Shown here: piece after piece, positions 6,161 through 15,462 of the stretch | Numbering within the stretch: position 1 is the first letter of the stretch | How the letters are laid out: each line of letters starts with the position of its first letter | From: a virus | IMG/VR virus record: IMGVR_UViG_3300020198_000938 | Location: 1-36,483 of that record | Strand: one strand, 5' to 3' | Length of the DNA: 36,483 nucleotides | Notes under the pieces: model-generated | Database searches by the model: none | What the model was told of the DNA's origin: nothing | The model's input: the letters and a program-made list of their open reading frames with translations, nothing else | Program-made: the position numbers and the translations under genes

Positions 6161-7827
6161 TGCCAGCCAAATCAGATCAGATCCACAAGCGCTACAAAAC
6201 CATGCGAGAGGCTCGTCGGAACTGGGACAACCTCTGGCAGGAGCAAGCCGACTACATCATGCCGAAGCGCTCGAACATTACGGTTCGCAGGGCTGACGGC
6301 GCGAAGCAGACCGAGAAGCTGTTTGACTCTACGGCGATCAAGGCGAACCGTGATCTCTCTGCGTTCATCTCCTCCGCGATGACGTCGCCGGTCGTGCGCT
6401 GGTTCTCGCTCAAGATGGCCGATCCGTTCCTGAATGAAATTCAAGACGTGCGCGAGTGGCTCGACGGGTGCGCGAACATTCTCTACGGACTGTTCCAGGC
6501 ATCGAATTTCAACACCGAGGTGCTCGAGTTCTACCAAGACCTCGGCGCATTCGGCACCGGCAACATGCTCTTCGAGGAAGCACCGCTCAAGCGCGGATGG
6601 TTCGGCGGATTCCAGTTCCGGTCGATTCCAGTCGGCTGCTACTGTATCTCCGAGAACGCCAGCGGCCGCGTCGACGTCTGCTATACATACCTTCCCATGA
6701 CGCTGGATGCAGCGGCTCGCGAGTGGGGCCTCAAGGCCTTGTCCGAGGACTCGCAGCGCAAGCACGAGAAGAATCCCTACGAGAACATAAATATCCTCCA
6801 TGCGGTCGAACCGCGTGAGGGCGTGCCTGGATACACTTCCGGCCGCAAGCCGTTCATGTCCTGCTATGTCGAGATCATCAACGATAACCGCACAAAAAAG
6901 ATCGAGGAGGGCGGGTTTGACGAGTTCCCGTTCATGGTCACGCGCTGGTCAAAGACGTCCGGCGAACAGTACGGACGCGGACCTGGCGACATTGCCCTGC
7001 CTGACATCAAGACGCTGAATAAAGCCGATGAGTTGACGCTCAAGGCCTGGCAGAAGGCGATCGATCCTCCGATGACCGCCCTGGACGATGGCATCGTCGG
7101 CCGTATCAGTTTCGTGCCGAGCGCGATCAATATCGTGCGCGAGAAAGACGCGCTGCAGCCGATCGGGTTCGGGCATAAATTCGAGGTGAACGCCGCGCTG
7201 ACCGAGCAGCGCCGGCAGAGCATTCGATCGATCTTCTTTTCCGATCAGCTACAGCTTCCCGACAAGACCATCATCACCGCCACCGAGGTGGAGCGCCGGC
7301 TCGAGTTAATGCGAGAGGTGCTCGGGCCGGCATTCGGCAGTCTCGAGTTTGACTTCCTCGGTCCTATGGTGGACCGCGCATTCGGCATCGCCTTCCGCAA
7401 CGGCAAGCTGCCGATGCCTCCCGCGCAGGTCTACGAAGCCGGCCAGAACGGCGGTCCCGTTGATATAGACGTCGAGTATGAAGGCCCACTCGCTCGCGCA
7501 CAGCGCTCGGGCGACGTGACGGCGATCAGCAAGACGATGTCCCTGGCTGCGTCTGTGGTGGGGGTGTCGAGGGACGCCTCGGCGCTGGACGTGCTGGACA
7601 CGGATGAGATGATTCGACACGGCGCAAACATCTCGGGCTTGCCGGCTAAGATGATACGGTCGAAAGATAAAGTGCAGGAGATCCGCGATACCCGCACGCA
7701 GGCGCAGATGGAGATGGTCGAGAAAAACAAGCTCGCCCAGGCTGCACAGACCACGAAAACAATCAGCGCTGCAACGAAGGATTTTGCGGCAGCGCAAGAA
7801 ATGGCCGGAGAGCCGGCAGGAGTGTAA
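6160..7827 (+). CDS. Portal (head-tail connector) protein
   Basis: A 555-residue protein of the T7 gp8-like podovirus connector family, which forms the dodecameric ring at the packaging vertex. Recognisable features are the N-terminal RARRNWDNLWQEQADYIMPKR-type segment (here REARRNWDNLWQEQADYIMP), TEKLFDSTAIKANRDLSAFI, the GTGNML-containing stretch near 130, and KTLNKADELTLKAWQKAIDPP around 285-305. The C-terminus is a Lys/Ala/Gln-rich helix (barrel). Its position after terminase and before the scaffold and capsid genes supports the call. ATG overlaps the upstream stop. Confidence 0.92.
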   Translation: MPAKSDQIHKRYKTMREARRNWDNLWQEQADYIMPKRSNITVRRADGAKQTEKLFDSTAIKANRDLSAFISSAMTSPVVRWFSLKMADPFLNEIQDVREWLDGCANILYGLFQASNFNTEVLEFYQDLGAFGTGNMLFEEAPLKRGWFGGFQFRSIPVGCYCISENASGRVDVCYTYLPMTLDAAAREWGLKALSEDSQRKHEKNPYENINILHAVEPREGVPGYTSGRKPFMSCYVEIINDNRTKKIEEGGFDEFPFMVTRWSKTSGEQYGRGPGDIALPDIKTLNKADELTLKAWQKAIDPPMTALDDGIVGRISFVPSAINIVREKDALQPIGFGHKFEVNAALTEQRRQSIRSIFFSDQLQLPDKTIITATEVERRLELMREVLGPAFGSLEFDFLGPMVDRAFGIAFRNGKLPMPPAQVYEAGQNGGPVDIDVEYEGPLARAQRSGDVTAISKTMSLAASVVGVSRDASALDVLDTDEMIRHGANISGLPAKMIRSKDKVQEIRDTRTQAQMEMVEKNKLAQAAQTTKTISAATKDFAAAQEMAGEPAGV

Positions 7828-8090
7828 TGGACACGCGCACGCCAGGACAGATTCTGCGTGAGCGCGCGGAGTTGATGCGCGCATACAAGCAGACCCTTGG
7901 GACCACGTCGGGCAAGCGAGTGCTCGCCGATCTGATTGCACGATTCAGCGAGCGTACATCGTTCGATCCAGTCAATCCCTATGTCACCTCCGAGAAGGAG
8001 GGCGAGCGCAAAGTTGTGTTGTATATGAACAGCCAAATTCACGGAGATCCTGCCGCCCTAGAGCAGGACATTCAGGATGAGGAGAAGTGA
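7827..8090 (+). CDS. Bbp19-like small head protein
   Basis: An 87-residue protein matching the pattern of the Bbp19-like family from BPP-1-type phages: a Y/F..T..TTSGKRVLADLIARF segment, a central FDPVNPY and a basic EGERKVVLYM end. It lies between portal and scaffold, its usual place. The exact role is not known; a minor capsid or assembly function is assumed from position. AGGAG precedes the ATG, which overlaps the portal stop. Confidence 0.7.
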   Translation: MDTRTPGQILRERAELMRAYKQTLGTTSGKRVLADLIARFSERTSFDPVNPYVTSEKEGERKVVLYMNSQIHGDPAALEQDIQDEEK

Positions 8091-8917
8091 TGCCAGAGCC
8101 AGGTCAAGCGCCAGCCCCTGACAGTCAGCAGCCCAACCCCAACCCGACAGACACCCCACAGGCGGTCAATTGGCAGGATCATATTCCGGCCGACCTGAGA
8201 GGTGAAAGCTTTTTTCAGGGTTTCAAGGACAAGCCCCTCGGTGAAGTCCTGAAGTCGGCCAACGAAGCACACAAGCTCGTTGGCGCGTCGATCAGGCTCC
8301 CCGGCGAGAAAGACAAGCCGGAAGAGCGGAAAGCGAAAATGGACGGCATCTACGGCAAGCTCGGTCGTCCCGAGAAGCCGGAAGGCTACGACGCCAAGAT
8401 GCGGATGCCGGAGTACATCAAGCCGAATCTAGAGTTTGAGAAGTCGCTGCGCGATCACTCGCACAGCCTCGGGCTCTCGAAAGATCAGCACAGGGGCATA
8501 GTCGAGCACCTCTCGAAATTCATGACCGATAATGTACCCGACCCGAAGAAGGCAGCAGACGATGGCGTCCGCGCGCTGATGGATGCGTGGGGAGATGCAG
8601 CGTTCGATCGCAACTACGGCCTGGCGATGAAGACGATCGCGCACTTCGGTGGCGCGAAGCTGCAGGAGAAGATCGCAAACAGCGGCCTCGCCAACGATCC
8701 CGAAGTCATTCAACTCTTTTATAAGTTCGGCAGGGAGCTGCAGGAGTCTGGCGTCGTCAACCTTCCTCCCGATAACGCCGGCTCCAAGGAAGAGATCCTG
8801 GCGAAGATTAACGCCGTCCTCAGAGATACTAAAGATTTATACTGGTCAAACCCTGGCACGACCGGGCGCGATGAGCGCATCCGGGAAGTGCAGGCCTGGT
8901 ACCAGTTAATGAACTGA
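8090..8917 (+). CDS. Capsid assembly (scaffolding) protein
   Basis: A 275-residue acidic, helix-rich protein with a Pro/Gln/Asn-rich N-terminus. The segment NWQDHIPADLRGESFFQGFKD and the following KPLGEVLKSANEAHKLVG, then IYGKLGRPEKPEGYD, are typical of podovirus scaffold/capsid-assembly proteins. It lies directly upstream of the major capsid gene. GAGGAG lies five bases before ATG 8090; the GTG at 8087 is the only alternative. Scaffold proteins guide procapsid assembly and are usually removed on maturation. Confidence 0.82.
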   Translation: MPEPGQAPAPDSQQPNPNPTDTPQAVNWQDHIPADLRGESFFQGFKDKPLGEVLKSANEAHKLVGASIRLPGEKDKPEERKAKMDGIYGKLGRPEKPEGYDAKMRMPEYIKPNLEFEKSLRDHSHSLGLSKDQHRGIVEHLSKFMTDNVPDPKKAADDGVRALMDAWGDAAFDRNYGLAMKTIAHFGGAKLQEKIANSGLANDPEVIQLFYKFGRELQESGVVNLPPDNAGSKEEILAKINAVLRDTKDLYWSNPGTTGRDERIREVQAWYQLMN

Positions 8918-8945
8918 GCGAGACAACCGATCCGGCCTCGCTGAT

Positions 8946-9010
8946 TGCGGACAATTCCGCACGACAAGGTGCGCTCGTTAGCGTGCAAGGTCGGGTCTCG
9001 TCGGAGACAA
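8946..9010 (+). promoter_or_regulatory. Three successive hairpins upstream of capsid gene
   Basis: Seen directly: TGCGGA-CAAT-TCCGCA (8946-8961), CGCT-CGTT-AGCG (8972-8983) and GTCTC-GTCG-GAGAC (8995-9008). No T-run follows, so they are more likely RNA processing or translation-control elements than terminators. Confidence 0.45.
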
Positions 9011-9063
9011 CCCGCCGCCACAATTTTGTTGTTCCCGCCACTTTTTAGGTAGGTATAGCCACC

Positions 9064-9912
9064 ATGGCAAACTCTGTCACAACTTCATTTGTTCAGCAGT
9101 ATAAGAACAATCTTATTATGCTGTATCAACAGAAGGCTTCGAAGCTTCGCGAGACCGGCCGGATCGAAATGGTCACGGGCAAGCAGGCCTTCTTCGAGAG
9201 ACTGGCTGCTAGCGAGGCGCTGCAGAAAACGTCGCGTCACTCCGAGCAGGACATCGTCGACTCGCTCCACACTCGTCGGATGGTCACTCTGGCCGACTAC
9301 TACTGGAACGATTACATCGACAAGGAAGATCGGCTGAAGATGCTGATCGATCCGCAGAGCCCGTACGCGCAGAACGCGGCGTCGGCGCTCGGCCGGAAGC
9401 TCGACGACGTCATCTACGATGCGCTTCGCGGCAGTGCATACAGCGGCGAGACTGGAACCACGACCGTGACGCTTCCGTCCGCCCAGAAGATCGCACACGG
9501 TTCAGCCGGCATGACGCTGGCCAAGATCCTGCAGGCCCATCGAATGCTTAATGCGGCCGAGGTTCCGATGGATAATCGGTACTTCGTGATCGAGTCGAAC
9601 GGGCTCGAGGATTTGCTCGGCGTGTCTCAGTTGACCAGCGCGGACTTCAACGCGGTTCGGTTGCTGACCACGGGCGAGATCAATTCGTTCATGGGCTTCC
9701 GGTGGGTCGTCTACAACTTCGCGGCCGAATCCAACGTGTACTACGGCCTGGCGTTCCACAGGGACAGCCTGGGCGTGGCGCTGGCGCAGGACGTGCAGGT
9801 TGAGATCGATCGTCTGCCGACCAAGCACTACCTCACCCAGGTATATGCGTCGACGTCCATAGGGGCCACTCGCGTGATGGAAGAGGGTGTGGTCGAGGTT
9901 GCGTACCAATAA
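9064..9912 (+). CDS. Major capsid protein
   Basis: A 282-residue protein placed between scaffold and head-tail genes, with a strong downstream terminator, as expected for the most abundant virion protein. It resembles the capsid proteins of BPP-1-like phages (N-terminal TTSFVQQYKNNLIMLYQQKAS, then HTRRMVTLADYYWNDYIDKED, and a C-terminal YASTSIGATRVMEEGVVEV). This layout fits an HK97-type fold with an E-loop in the first third, but that is inferred from family knowledge. AGGTAGG precedes the ATG; a structured leader lies upstream. Confidence 0.87.
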   Translation: MANSVTTSFVQQYKNNLIMLYQQKASKLRETGRIEMVTGKQAFFERLAASEALQKTSRHSEQDIVDSLHTRRMVTLADYYWNDYIDKEDRLKMLIDPQSPYAQNAASALGRKLDDVIYDALRGSAYSGETGTTTVTLPSAQKIAHGSAGMTLAKILQAHRMLNAAEVPMDNRYFVIESNGLEDLLGVSQLTSADFNAVRLLTTGEINSFMGFRWVVYNFAAESNVYYGLAFHRDSLGVALAQDVQVEIDRLPTKHYLTQVYASTSIGATRVMEEGVVEVAYQ

Positions 9913-9934
9913 GGTACGCACAGTAACCTGAATT

Positions 9935-9960
9935 GCGGAGGGCTGCTCGTCCTCCGCTTT
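9935..9960 (+). terminator. Rho-independent terminator after capsid gene
   Basis: GCGGAGG, nine-base loop, CCTCCGC, then TTT. It would reduce read-through from the highly expressed capsid gene. Confidence 0.65.
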
Positions 9961-9980
9961 AACTTGGGAGAAATCATTCA

Positions 9981-10484
9981 ATGGCAGTCACAACCGAGAA
10001 ATCCACTCAGGTGACGAACCAGGACGCCACTCCTGCGGTGATGAATCCGTACTTCGAGGAGGGCGCATCCGTTCGGTATCTGTATTTCAAACACACGCAA
10101 GGCTCTTCGGCCGGAGACGATGGCAGTTCGGCCATCCTGACCCGCATCCCTGCAGGCCAGGGCCACATTCTGAAACAGCTTTCGTTCTGCCGGTTCACGG
10201 CGTTTGGCACCTCCCGAACGCTGGACATCGGGCTGGCGGCGTACACTGAGCGGGACAGCGATTCCGTGTCGGCTCAGACTGACGTCCTCGAAGACGGGCG
10301 CGACATTTCCAGTGCCAACGCGAAAGGCGTTGCGCTCGGCACGGGAACGAACGCGGCGTCGGCCTTGCTGCTCACCTACGACAGCAAAGCTCCGATCGAC
10401 GTGAAGGCAATCGTGGCCGGAGGCACCTGGCCGGCAGGGGCGGTGCTCGAGGGCTGGATCGCCTGCGTTCCGAACAAGGGCTAG
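9981..10484 (+). CDS. Putative head decoration or minor structural protein
   Basis: A 167-residue, probably beta-rich protein with no clear motif (FEEGASVRYLYF, then LTRIPAGQGHILKQL, and a C-terminal GAVLEGWIACVP). Directly after the capsid gene and flanked by terminators on both sides, it may be made at its own level, like capsid decoration proteins. No family is recognised, so the role is inferred from position only. GGGAG precedes the ATG. The gene ends with TAG. Confidence 0.6.
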   Translation: MAVTTEKSTQVTNQDATPAVMNPYFEEGASVRYLYFKHTQGSSAGDDGSSAILTRIPAGQGHILKQLSFCRFTAFGTSRTLDIGLAAYTERDSDSVSAQTDVLEDGRDISSANAKGVALGTGTNAASALLLTYDSKAPIDVKAIVAGGTWPAGAVLEGWIACVPNKG

Positions 10485-10492
10485 GGCGATAT

Positions 10493-10530
10493 ATGGGGGG
10501 CTCAGTGATCCTGGGCTCCCCATTCTCTTT
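10493..10530 (+). terminator. Rho-independent terminator
   Basis: ATGGGGGGCTCA pairs with TGGGCTCCCCAT (12-bp stem with two G-U pairs, seven-base loop), followed by TCTCTTT. Confidence 0.65.
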
Positions 10531-10541
10531 AGGGAAAGAAC

Positions 10542-11111
10542 ATGGCCACAGTCACGGAAGTTTCTATTTGCAGCAACGCCCTCGCCAAGCTCGGCGAGGA
10601 TGCGATCACCGCGCTGACCGACAATACCGTACGCGCCAGGCTGTGCAATCGGCTGTACGAACCGACCCGCGATGCCGTACTGCGCGACCACATTTGGAAT
10701 TTTGCGCTCAAGCGACAAGAGCTCGCGCAGGACTCGGATGAACCCGCCTGGGGCTACAGCTACTCGTACACGCTTCCGTCCGATTGTCTCCGCGTGATCA
10801 AAACCGATCTCGACGAAGACAAGCTCGAATGGAAGGTGGAGGGCCGTGCCATTCTCACGGACGAATCGTCCTGCTCCATTCTCTTCGTCAAGCGCGAAAC
10901 CGATCCGCAGCAGTTTGACGTGCTGTTCACCGACTGCCTGCAGGCTCGACTGGCCTTCGAACTGTGCCATGGCATCACCGGCAAGCAGAGCCTCGCCGCG
11001 GAGAAGTGGCAGGAATACAACGACAAGCTGAGGCGCGCCAAGGGCGTGGACGGACAGGAAGGCACGACGGAAATCATCGAATCCAGCGAACTGTCCGACG
11101 CGCGCACATAA
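10542..11111 (+). CDS. Tail tubular protein A-like (T7 gp11 family)
   Basis: A 189-residue protein. The N-terminal EVSICSNALAKLGEDAI and RARLCNRLYEPTRDAVLRDHIWNFA patterns and the YSYSYTLPSDCLRVIK segment are characteristic of podovirus tail tube A (adaptor/gatekeeper) proteins, which sit between portal and nozzle. It precedes the larger nozzle-like protein, as in T7. A purine-rich AGGGAAAGAA leader precedes the ATG. Confidence 0.87.
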   Translation: MATVTEVSICSNALAKLGEDAITALTDNTVRARLCNRLYEPTRDAVLRDHIWNFALKRQELAQDSDEPAWGYSYSYTLPSDCLRVIKTDLDEDKLEWKVEGRAILTDESSCSILFVKRETDPQQFDVLFTDCLQARLAFELCHGITGKQSLAAEKWQEYNDKLRRAKGVDGQEGTTEIIESSELSDART

Positions 11112-11115
11112 CGAC

Positions 11116-11131
11116 TGTACGGTACGCTACG
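11116..11131. promoter_or_regulatory. GTAC-like site abutting tail tube B start
   Basis: TGTACGGTACGCTACG: 14 of 16 positions agree with the TGTACNGYACKGTACA pattern. It ends at the base before the ATG and occupies the place where a ribosome site would be; no clear Shine-Dalgarno sequence is present. Confidence 0.5.
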
Positions 11132-13285
11132 ATGTCGACCTATCCGATCCAGAACAACTTCACGTCGGGGGAGATAAGCCCCCGCCTGTCGTCTCGCGTC
11201 GACTTCGAGAAGCGGAACCACGGGTGCGAGACGCTCGAGAACCTGCTCCCACTGCCGCACGGTGGCGTGACGCGCCGGCCAGGGCTGCGCTTTGTCGCGG
11301 CCGTCAAGGATTCGACGAAGCAGGTTCGGCTCGTCCCATTCGAGTTCAGCACCACGCAGGCCTACATCATCGAGATGGGCGATGAGTACATGCGCTTCTA
11401 CAAGGACGGCGGCATCATCACGAACACGGCCGTCAATATTTCTGGCGCAACGAAGGCCAACCCATGCGTCATCACCTCTGTCGCTCACGGCTTCAGCAAC
11501 GGCGACCGCATTGTCATCACCGGCATCGTCGGCATGACTGAGCTGAATAACCGTGAGTTCACGGTGGCCGGCACGACGACAAATACGTTTCAGTTGTCCG
11601 GCGTCGACAGCTCGGCCTACACGACCTACGTCTCTGGCGGCACGGCTGCGAAGATTGTTGAGATCAGCACGCCGTACGACGAGACGGATCTATTCGAGAT
11701 TAAATTCGCGCAGAACGCCGATACGATCTACTTTACACACCAGGATTACGCACCTCGCAAGCTCACGCGCTCGTCTCACACGTCATGGACGCTGACCCAG
11801 GTCGACTGGATCGACGGCCCATACATGGACGAGGAGACGGCGATCACGATCACGCCGAGCGCAGCAAGCGGAAGCGGCATTACACTCACTGCGTCGGCCG
11901 CGCTGTTCAACGCAAACCACGTTGGATATCTCTGGCGGCTGAAGCACGGGAGTACGTGGGGATACGCCAAGGTTACAGGCTTTACGAGCACGACCGTCGT
12001 CACCGCTGACGTTAAGTCGGCATTTGGCGGAACCACTGCGAGCGCGGTCTATCGCGAGGGGGCCTGGTCGGCGCATCGCGGCTTCCCCGCGGCCGTGACG
12101 TTCCACGAGCAGCGGCTGGTGTTGGCCGGCTCAAAGGAAGAGCCTCAAAACATATGGGGCAGCAAGTCTGCAGACTTTGAAGACATGACGCCTGGCACGG
12201 CTGATGCCGACGCCTTTACATACAAGCTCGCCTCGAACAAGGTGAACGCTATTCGCTGGCTCTCGTCCTCCACGACCTTGCTTATCGGGACCGTTGGCGG
12301 CGAGTTCTCGATGGGCGGCGGTGGCAATGACGACCCAATCACGCCGAGCAACGTGCGCGTACGTCCCGAGACGCGGTACGGATCAAACACTATCTCTCCA
12401 TTACAGATCGATACGTCGACGCTGTACGTGCAGCGAGCCGGCAGAAAGCTGCGCCATGCGAGCTTTGTGTTCGACACTAACGCGTACGAATCTCCAGACC
12501 TGTCGCTTGTCAGTGAGCACATCACCGAGGGCGGGATCAGCGATATGTCCTACCAGCAGGAGCCGGACAGCGTGATCTGGCTGGCTCGAGCGGACGGCGT
12601 GGGCCTGTCGCTGACCTACATGCCAAAGCAGGAAGTGGTCGCCTGGGCTCGCCATATCACCGACGGCAACTTCGAGTCGTTTGCATCGATTCCAGCGCCG
12701 TCCGGTGACGAGGACCAAACCTGGGCGTTGGTGAAGCGCAATATCAGCGGCAGCGACGTCCGATACGTTGAATATTTTGACACTGCGCTAGCGACGGACG
12801 CTGCGCTGACCTACAGTGGCACAGCGGCCTCGGTCGTGACCGGCGCGTATCATATCAGGTCGGAGACGGTCGACATCGTTGGAGACGGCGCGGCCTATCC
12901 CAGCGCGACCGTGACGTCTGGCGGCAACGTCACTCTCGACGGCAATTCGTCTACGTCGATCGAGATCGGCCTGCCCTATACGCCGAAGATCGTGACACTC
13001 GAGCCCGAAGTGCAGCTACAAAAAGGCACGTCTCTTGGTCGAAATAAGCGTTGGGCGCGCATTGGCGTGACGCTGGTCGAGACGCTCGGCATCACCATTA
13101 ATGGCGATCTGTACGAGTCTCGCACGTCAGACGACGAGATGGACAGTGCGCCCGAGCTTATCTCGACCCATATTAACGTCGCGAACGTCGGGTGGTCGCA
13201 GAAAAATCAGATCACAATCCAGCAGACTCAGCCATTGCCGTTTACGGTCCTGGCGATCTTTGGATTGCTGGAGGTTAGTGACTAA
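11132..13285 (+). CDS. Tail tubular protein B-like / tail nozzle protein
   Basis: A 717-residue beta-rich tail protein. The N-terminus (NNFTSGEISPRLSSRVDFEK, then NLLPLPHGGVTRRPGLRFVA) is the conserved start of podovirus nozzle/stabilisation proteins. It should form the distal tube through which DNA and ejection proteins pass. I use ATG 11132, since the longer frame runs back through the previous gene. The start has no Shine-Dalgarno site but a GTAC-type repeat directly upstream. The stop overlaps the next ATG (TAATG). Confidence 0.87.
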   Translation: MSTYPIQNNFTSGEISPRLSSRVDFEKRNHGCETLENLLPLPHGGVTRRPGLRFVAAVKDSTKQVRLVPFEFSTTQAYIIEMGDEYMRFYKDGGIITNTAVNISGATKANPCVITSVAHGFSNGDRIVITGIVGMTELNNREFTVAGTTTNTFQLSGVDSSAYTTYVSGGTAAKIVEISTPYDETDLFEIKFAQNADTIYFTHQDYAPRKLTRSSHTSWTLTQVDWIDGPYMDEETAITITPSAASGSGITLTASAALFNANHVGYLWRLKHGSTWGYAKVTGFTSTTVVTADVKSAFGGTTASAVYREGAWSAHRGFPAAVTFHEQRLVLAGSKEEPQNIWGSKSADFEDMTPGTADADAFTYKLASNKVNAIRWLSSSTTLLIGTVGGEFSMGGGGNDDPITPSNVRVRPETRYGSNTISPLQIDTSTLYVQRAGRKLRHASFVFDTNAYESPDLSLVSEHITEGGISDMSYQQEPDSVIWLARADGVGLSLTYMPKQEVVAWARHITDGNFESFASIPAPSGDEDQTWALVKRNISGSDVRYVEYFDTALATDAALTYSGTAASVVTGAYHIRSETVDIVGDGAAYPSATVTSGGNVTLDGNSSTSIEIGLPYTPKIVTLEPEVQLQKGTSLGRNKRWARIGVTLVETLGITINGDLYESRTSDDEMDSAPELISTHINVANVGWSQKNQITIQQTQPLPFTVLAIFGLLEVSD

Positions 13286-13839
13286 TGGCTGAGTCTGAAT
13301 CTTCACCAATGCAAATGGCGGCCGCTGCTCTTGCGGTTGCGTCTCTGGCCGGAACGGCGACAGCCGCAAAGGGCCAGATCGATGCCGGTAACGCACAGAG
13401 GGCTGCGGCGTACGAGAACGCCGTACTGCTTGAAGAGGATGCGAAGCAATCGAAGGTTTCCGTCGCCGATCGCATATCCGGATACGACCTGATTGCACGG
13501 CGCATGTACATGAAGCAGCGCGCGGGTGCCGCGAAATCCGGAGTCGACATGACCGGCAGTCCGCTTGACGTGATGCGCGAGTCGCTAGATCTCGCCGAGA
13601 AGGACGTCATGTCCATGTACCGTGCCGGCGAATACGAGTCGGCGCGCTACATGCGGTCAGCCGAGATTATGCGACGGACGGGCTCGACCGCGCAGGCGCA
13701 GTCTCGGTGGGCTGCGGCTGGCACGCTCATCGGCGGAATCGGCAACCTCGGGATAGCAGCGGCGTACGGGAGGTCAGGATTCGGGGTCGATCTCGGTAAC
13801 TTCTTAGGGTTGAGGAATGCCACCTCGTCAACTCCTTAG
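13285..13839 (+). CDS. Internal virion protein, gp14-like
   Basis: A 184-residue Ala-rich protein that resembles small internal core/ejection proteins of podoviruses: an N-terminal Ala-rich hydrophobic helix (residues 10-30), a coiled middle with DRISGYDLIARRMYMKQRAG, and a Gly-rich C-terminal helix (AGTLIGGIGNLGIAAAYG) that could insert in the host membrane. In T7 such proteins leave the capsid first and form part of the trans-envelope channel. Its last codons come from the first copy of a duplicated start region. Confidence 0.72.
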   Translation: MAESESSPMQMAAAALAVASLAGTATAAKGQIDAGNAQRAAAYENAVLLEEDAKQSKVSVADRISGYDLIARRMYMKQRAGAAKSGVDMTGSPLDVMRESLDLAEKDVMSMYRAGEYESARYMRSAEIMRRTGSTAQAQSRWAAAGTLIGGIGNLGIAAAYGRSGFGVDLGNFLGLRNATSSTP

Positions 13840-13850
13840 GGTTGAGGAAT
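13803..13850 (+). repeat. 16-bp direct repeat around a duplicated start region
   Basis: CTTAGGGTTGAGGAAT occurs at 13803-13818 and 13835-13850, 32 bases apart. Both are followed by a similar ATGCCAC segment; the second copy supplies the ribosome site of the next gene. Confidence 0.85.
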
Positions 13851-13851
13851 A

Positions 13852-15408
13852 ATGCCACGACTTGAACTACACAAGCGGGAAGTATTTGAGCCACCCGCAA
13901 CAGGACAGCCGCCGCAGCCGATCGACACCGGCATAGGTGCCGGCATGGTGCAGGCAGGCTTAAGTGCGAGCAACACGTTCGCGCGCGCCACACAGTTGTC
14001 CGTGCTCTTTTCCGAGCAAGAGCGCAAGCTTAAAGATTACATCGCAGGCGAAGAGTTGCAGCACGCCTTATCTCAGAATATACGCGATAAGTACAGTTCA
14101 ATGTACGACCGCATGCGGCAAGTCGGAACCGAAGGCGGGAACTGGGAAGAACAAGAAAAGGAAATAGAAAAGAATGCAGGTGAACAGCTCCGACCGTTCT
14201 TGGGTCGCCCGGCCGTCTACGCGGCAGGGCTGGCAGCAAAAAACAAGATAATTGAGGGGGAGCACCAATGGTTTAAGGAAAACCGCCGCAAGCAGTTTGT
14301 CGGCGAGAGCGCGTCTAGAATCAAGGCAATGGCCGACGAGAATAGAATTGAGGCTATCAGAATGCTGCGCGGCGGCGACCAGACCGGCTTCTACAAATAT
14401 CGAGAGCGGATCTTCGAACTATTAAATAACCAACTCGTCTTCACTCCGGATGATATTCGAAGTTTAACCCAAGAGTACGACCAGACGCTCCACCGTGGCG
14501 TAGCCGCGATGTTAGCCAACGAAGATCCAAAACGGTTTCTGAATATGCGGAATGAAGGCTTTTTCGACAGACTGCCAGGGCCGGTTGTCTCGGATTTTTC
14601 CAATATGGCAGATCTCGCCATGAGGCGCGAACGAGCGGAAAAGAAGGGAGAGGAGGAGGCCGTCTTGGCGGCGCAGGAGCGGCATCGGAGGGATGTGGCC
14701 AACGATTTTTATGTCAGGATCAGTCGTAGAGACCCAGGTCTTCGACAAGAGATCGAAGATAATTCCAAGTTGCTAGGCGACTACTACAAGCCAGTCAGGG
14801 ATTATTATGACCACATCCAGGAGCACGATGAAACCATCCGCGACAACCCGTCCGCTTTGATAGACGTGTACGATAAATGGCTTTCTGATCCGAATAGTAA
14901 AAAACTCATTCCTCTTGTTATGCGATACGCACTAGATGGCTATATCTCGACCCCTACGCTGAGGAGTTTTGTTGAGGCAATTGCTGGGCAGCAAAGGGCG
15001 GTCGAGACAAAGGCAGACCAAGATCGTCAAAATGACGTGTCAAGGGGGGCGGCACACCTGCGAGCGCTTTTCCTGCCACCGCCCGGAATAATGGGGAGAA
15101 TAACCAGCGGTACCCTCGGCCTCGCGCAGGCTGGGGCATTAAAAATGTACTACGAGCTTACCGTAAAAGACAAGAGGACCGACGTCTACAAGCTCGCCGA
15201 ACAGGCCCTTGGTGCTTTCTACGACGTGATAAAACCAGAGATCGAGGACACCTTCAGATCGGCAACACAAGCCTTCCCAATGAAAAGTATCGACGAGGCC
15301 CGGAACGCCTTCAACCGCGGAGATATCTCCCGCGATCGGTTTAATGCATTTGTCTGGCTCAAGAAACTAGAAGAGCGGCTCCACGGCCAAGGACAGGGTG
15401 GACAGTAA
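13852..15408 (+). CDS. Internal virion/ejection protein, gp15-like
   Basis: A 518-residue, mostly helical charged protein between the gp14-like and giant gp16-like proteins, the position of the T7 gp15 homologue. Long helices with frequent Glu/Arg (ERKLKDYIAGEELQHAL, ERAEKKGEEEAVLAAQERH) fit a tube-forming ejection protein. No enzymatic motif is visible. GAGGAAT before the ATG comes from the second copy of a 16-bp duplication. The gene has slightly lower GC and more AAA/ATA codons than its neighbours. Confidence 0.7.
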   Translation: MPRLELHKREVFEPPATGQPPQPIDTGIGAGMVQAGLSASNTFARATQLSVLFSEQERKLKDYIAGEELQHALSQNIRDKYSSMYDRMRQVGTEGGNWEEQEKEIEKNAGEQLRPFLGRPAVYAAGLAAKNKIIEGEHQWFKENRRKQFVGESASRIKAMADENRIEAIRMLRGGDQTGFYKYRERIFELLNNQLVFTPDDIRSLTQEYDQTLHRGVAAMLANEDPKRFLNMRNEGFFDRLPGPVVSDFSNMADLAMRRERAEKKGEEEAVLAAQERHRRDVANDFYVRISRRDPGLRQEIEDNSKLLGDYYKPVRDYYDHIQEHDETIRDNPSALIDVYDKWLSDPNSKKLIPLVMRYALDGYISTPTLRSFVEAIAGQQRAVETKADQDRQNDVSRGAAHLRALFLPPPGIMGRITSGTLGLAQAGALKMYYELTVKDKRTDVYKLAEQALGAFYDVIKPEIEDTFRSATQAFPMKSIDEARNAFNRGDISRDRFNAFVWLKKLEERLHGQGQGGQ

Positions 15409-15462
15409 GTAAGTTCCGTAACCGCAGTAGAACCGGCGGCAAGCAAAGGACTAACCCATTTC

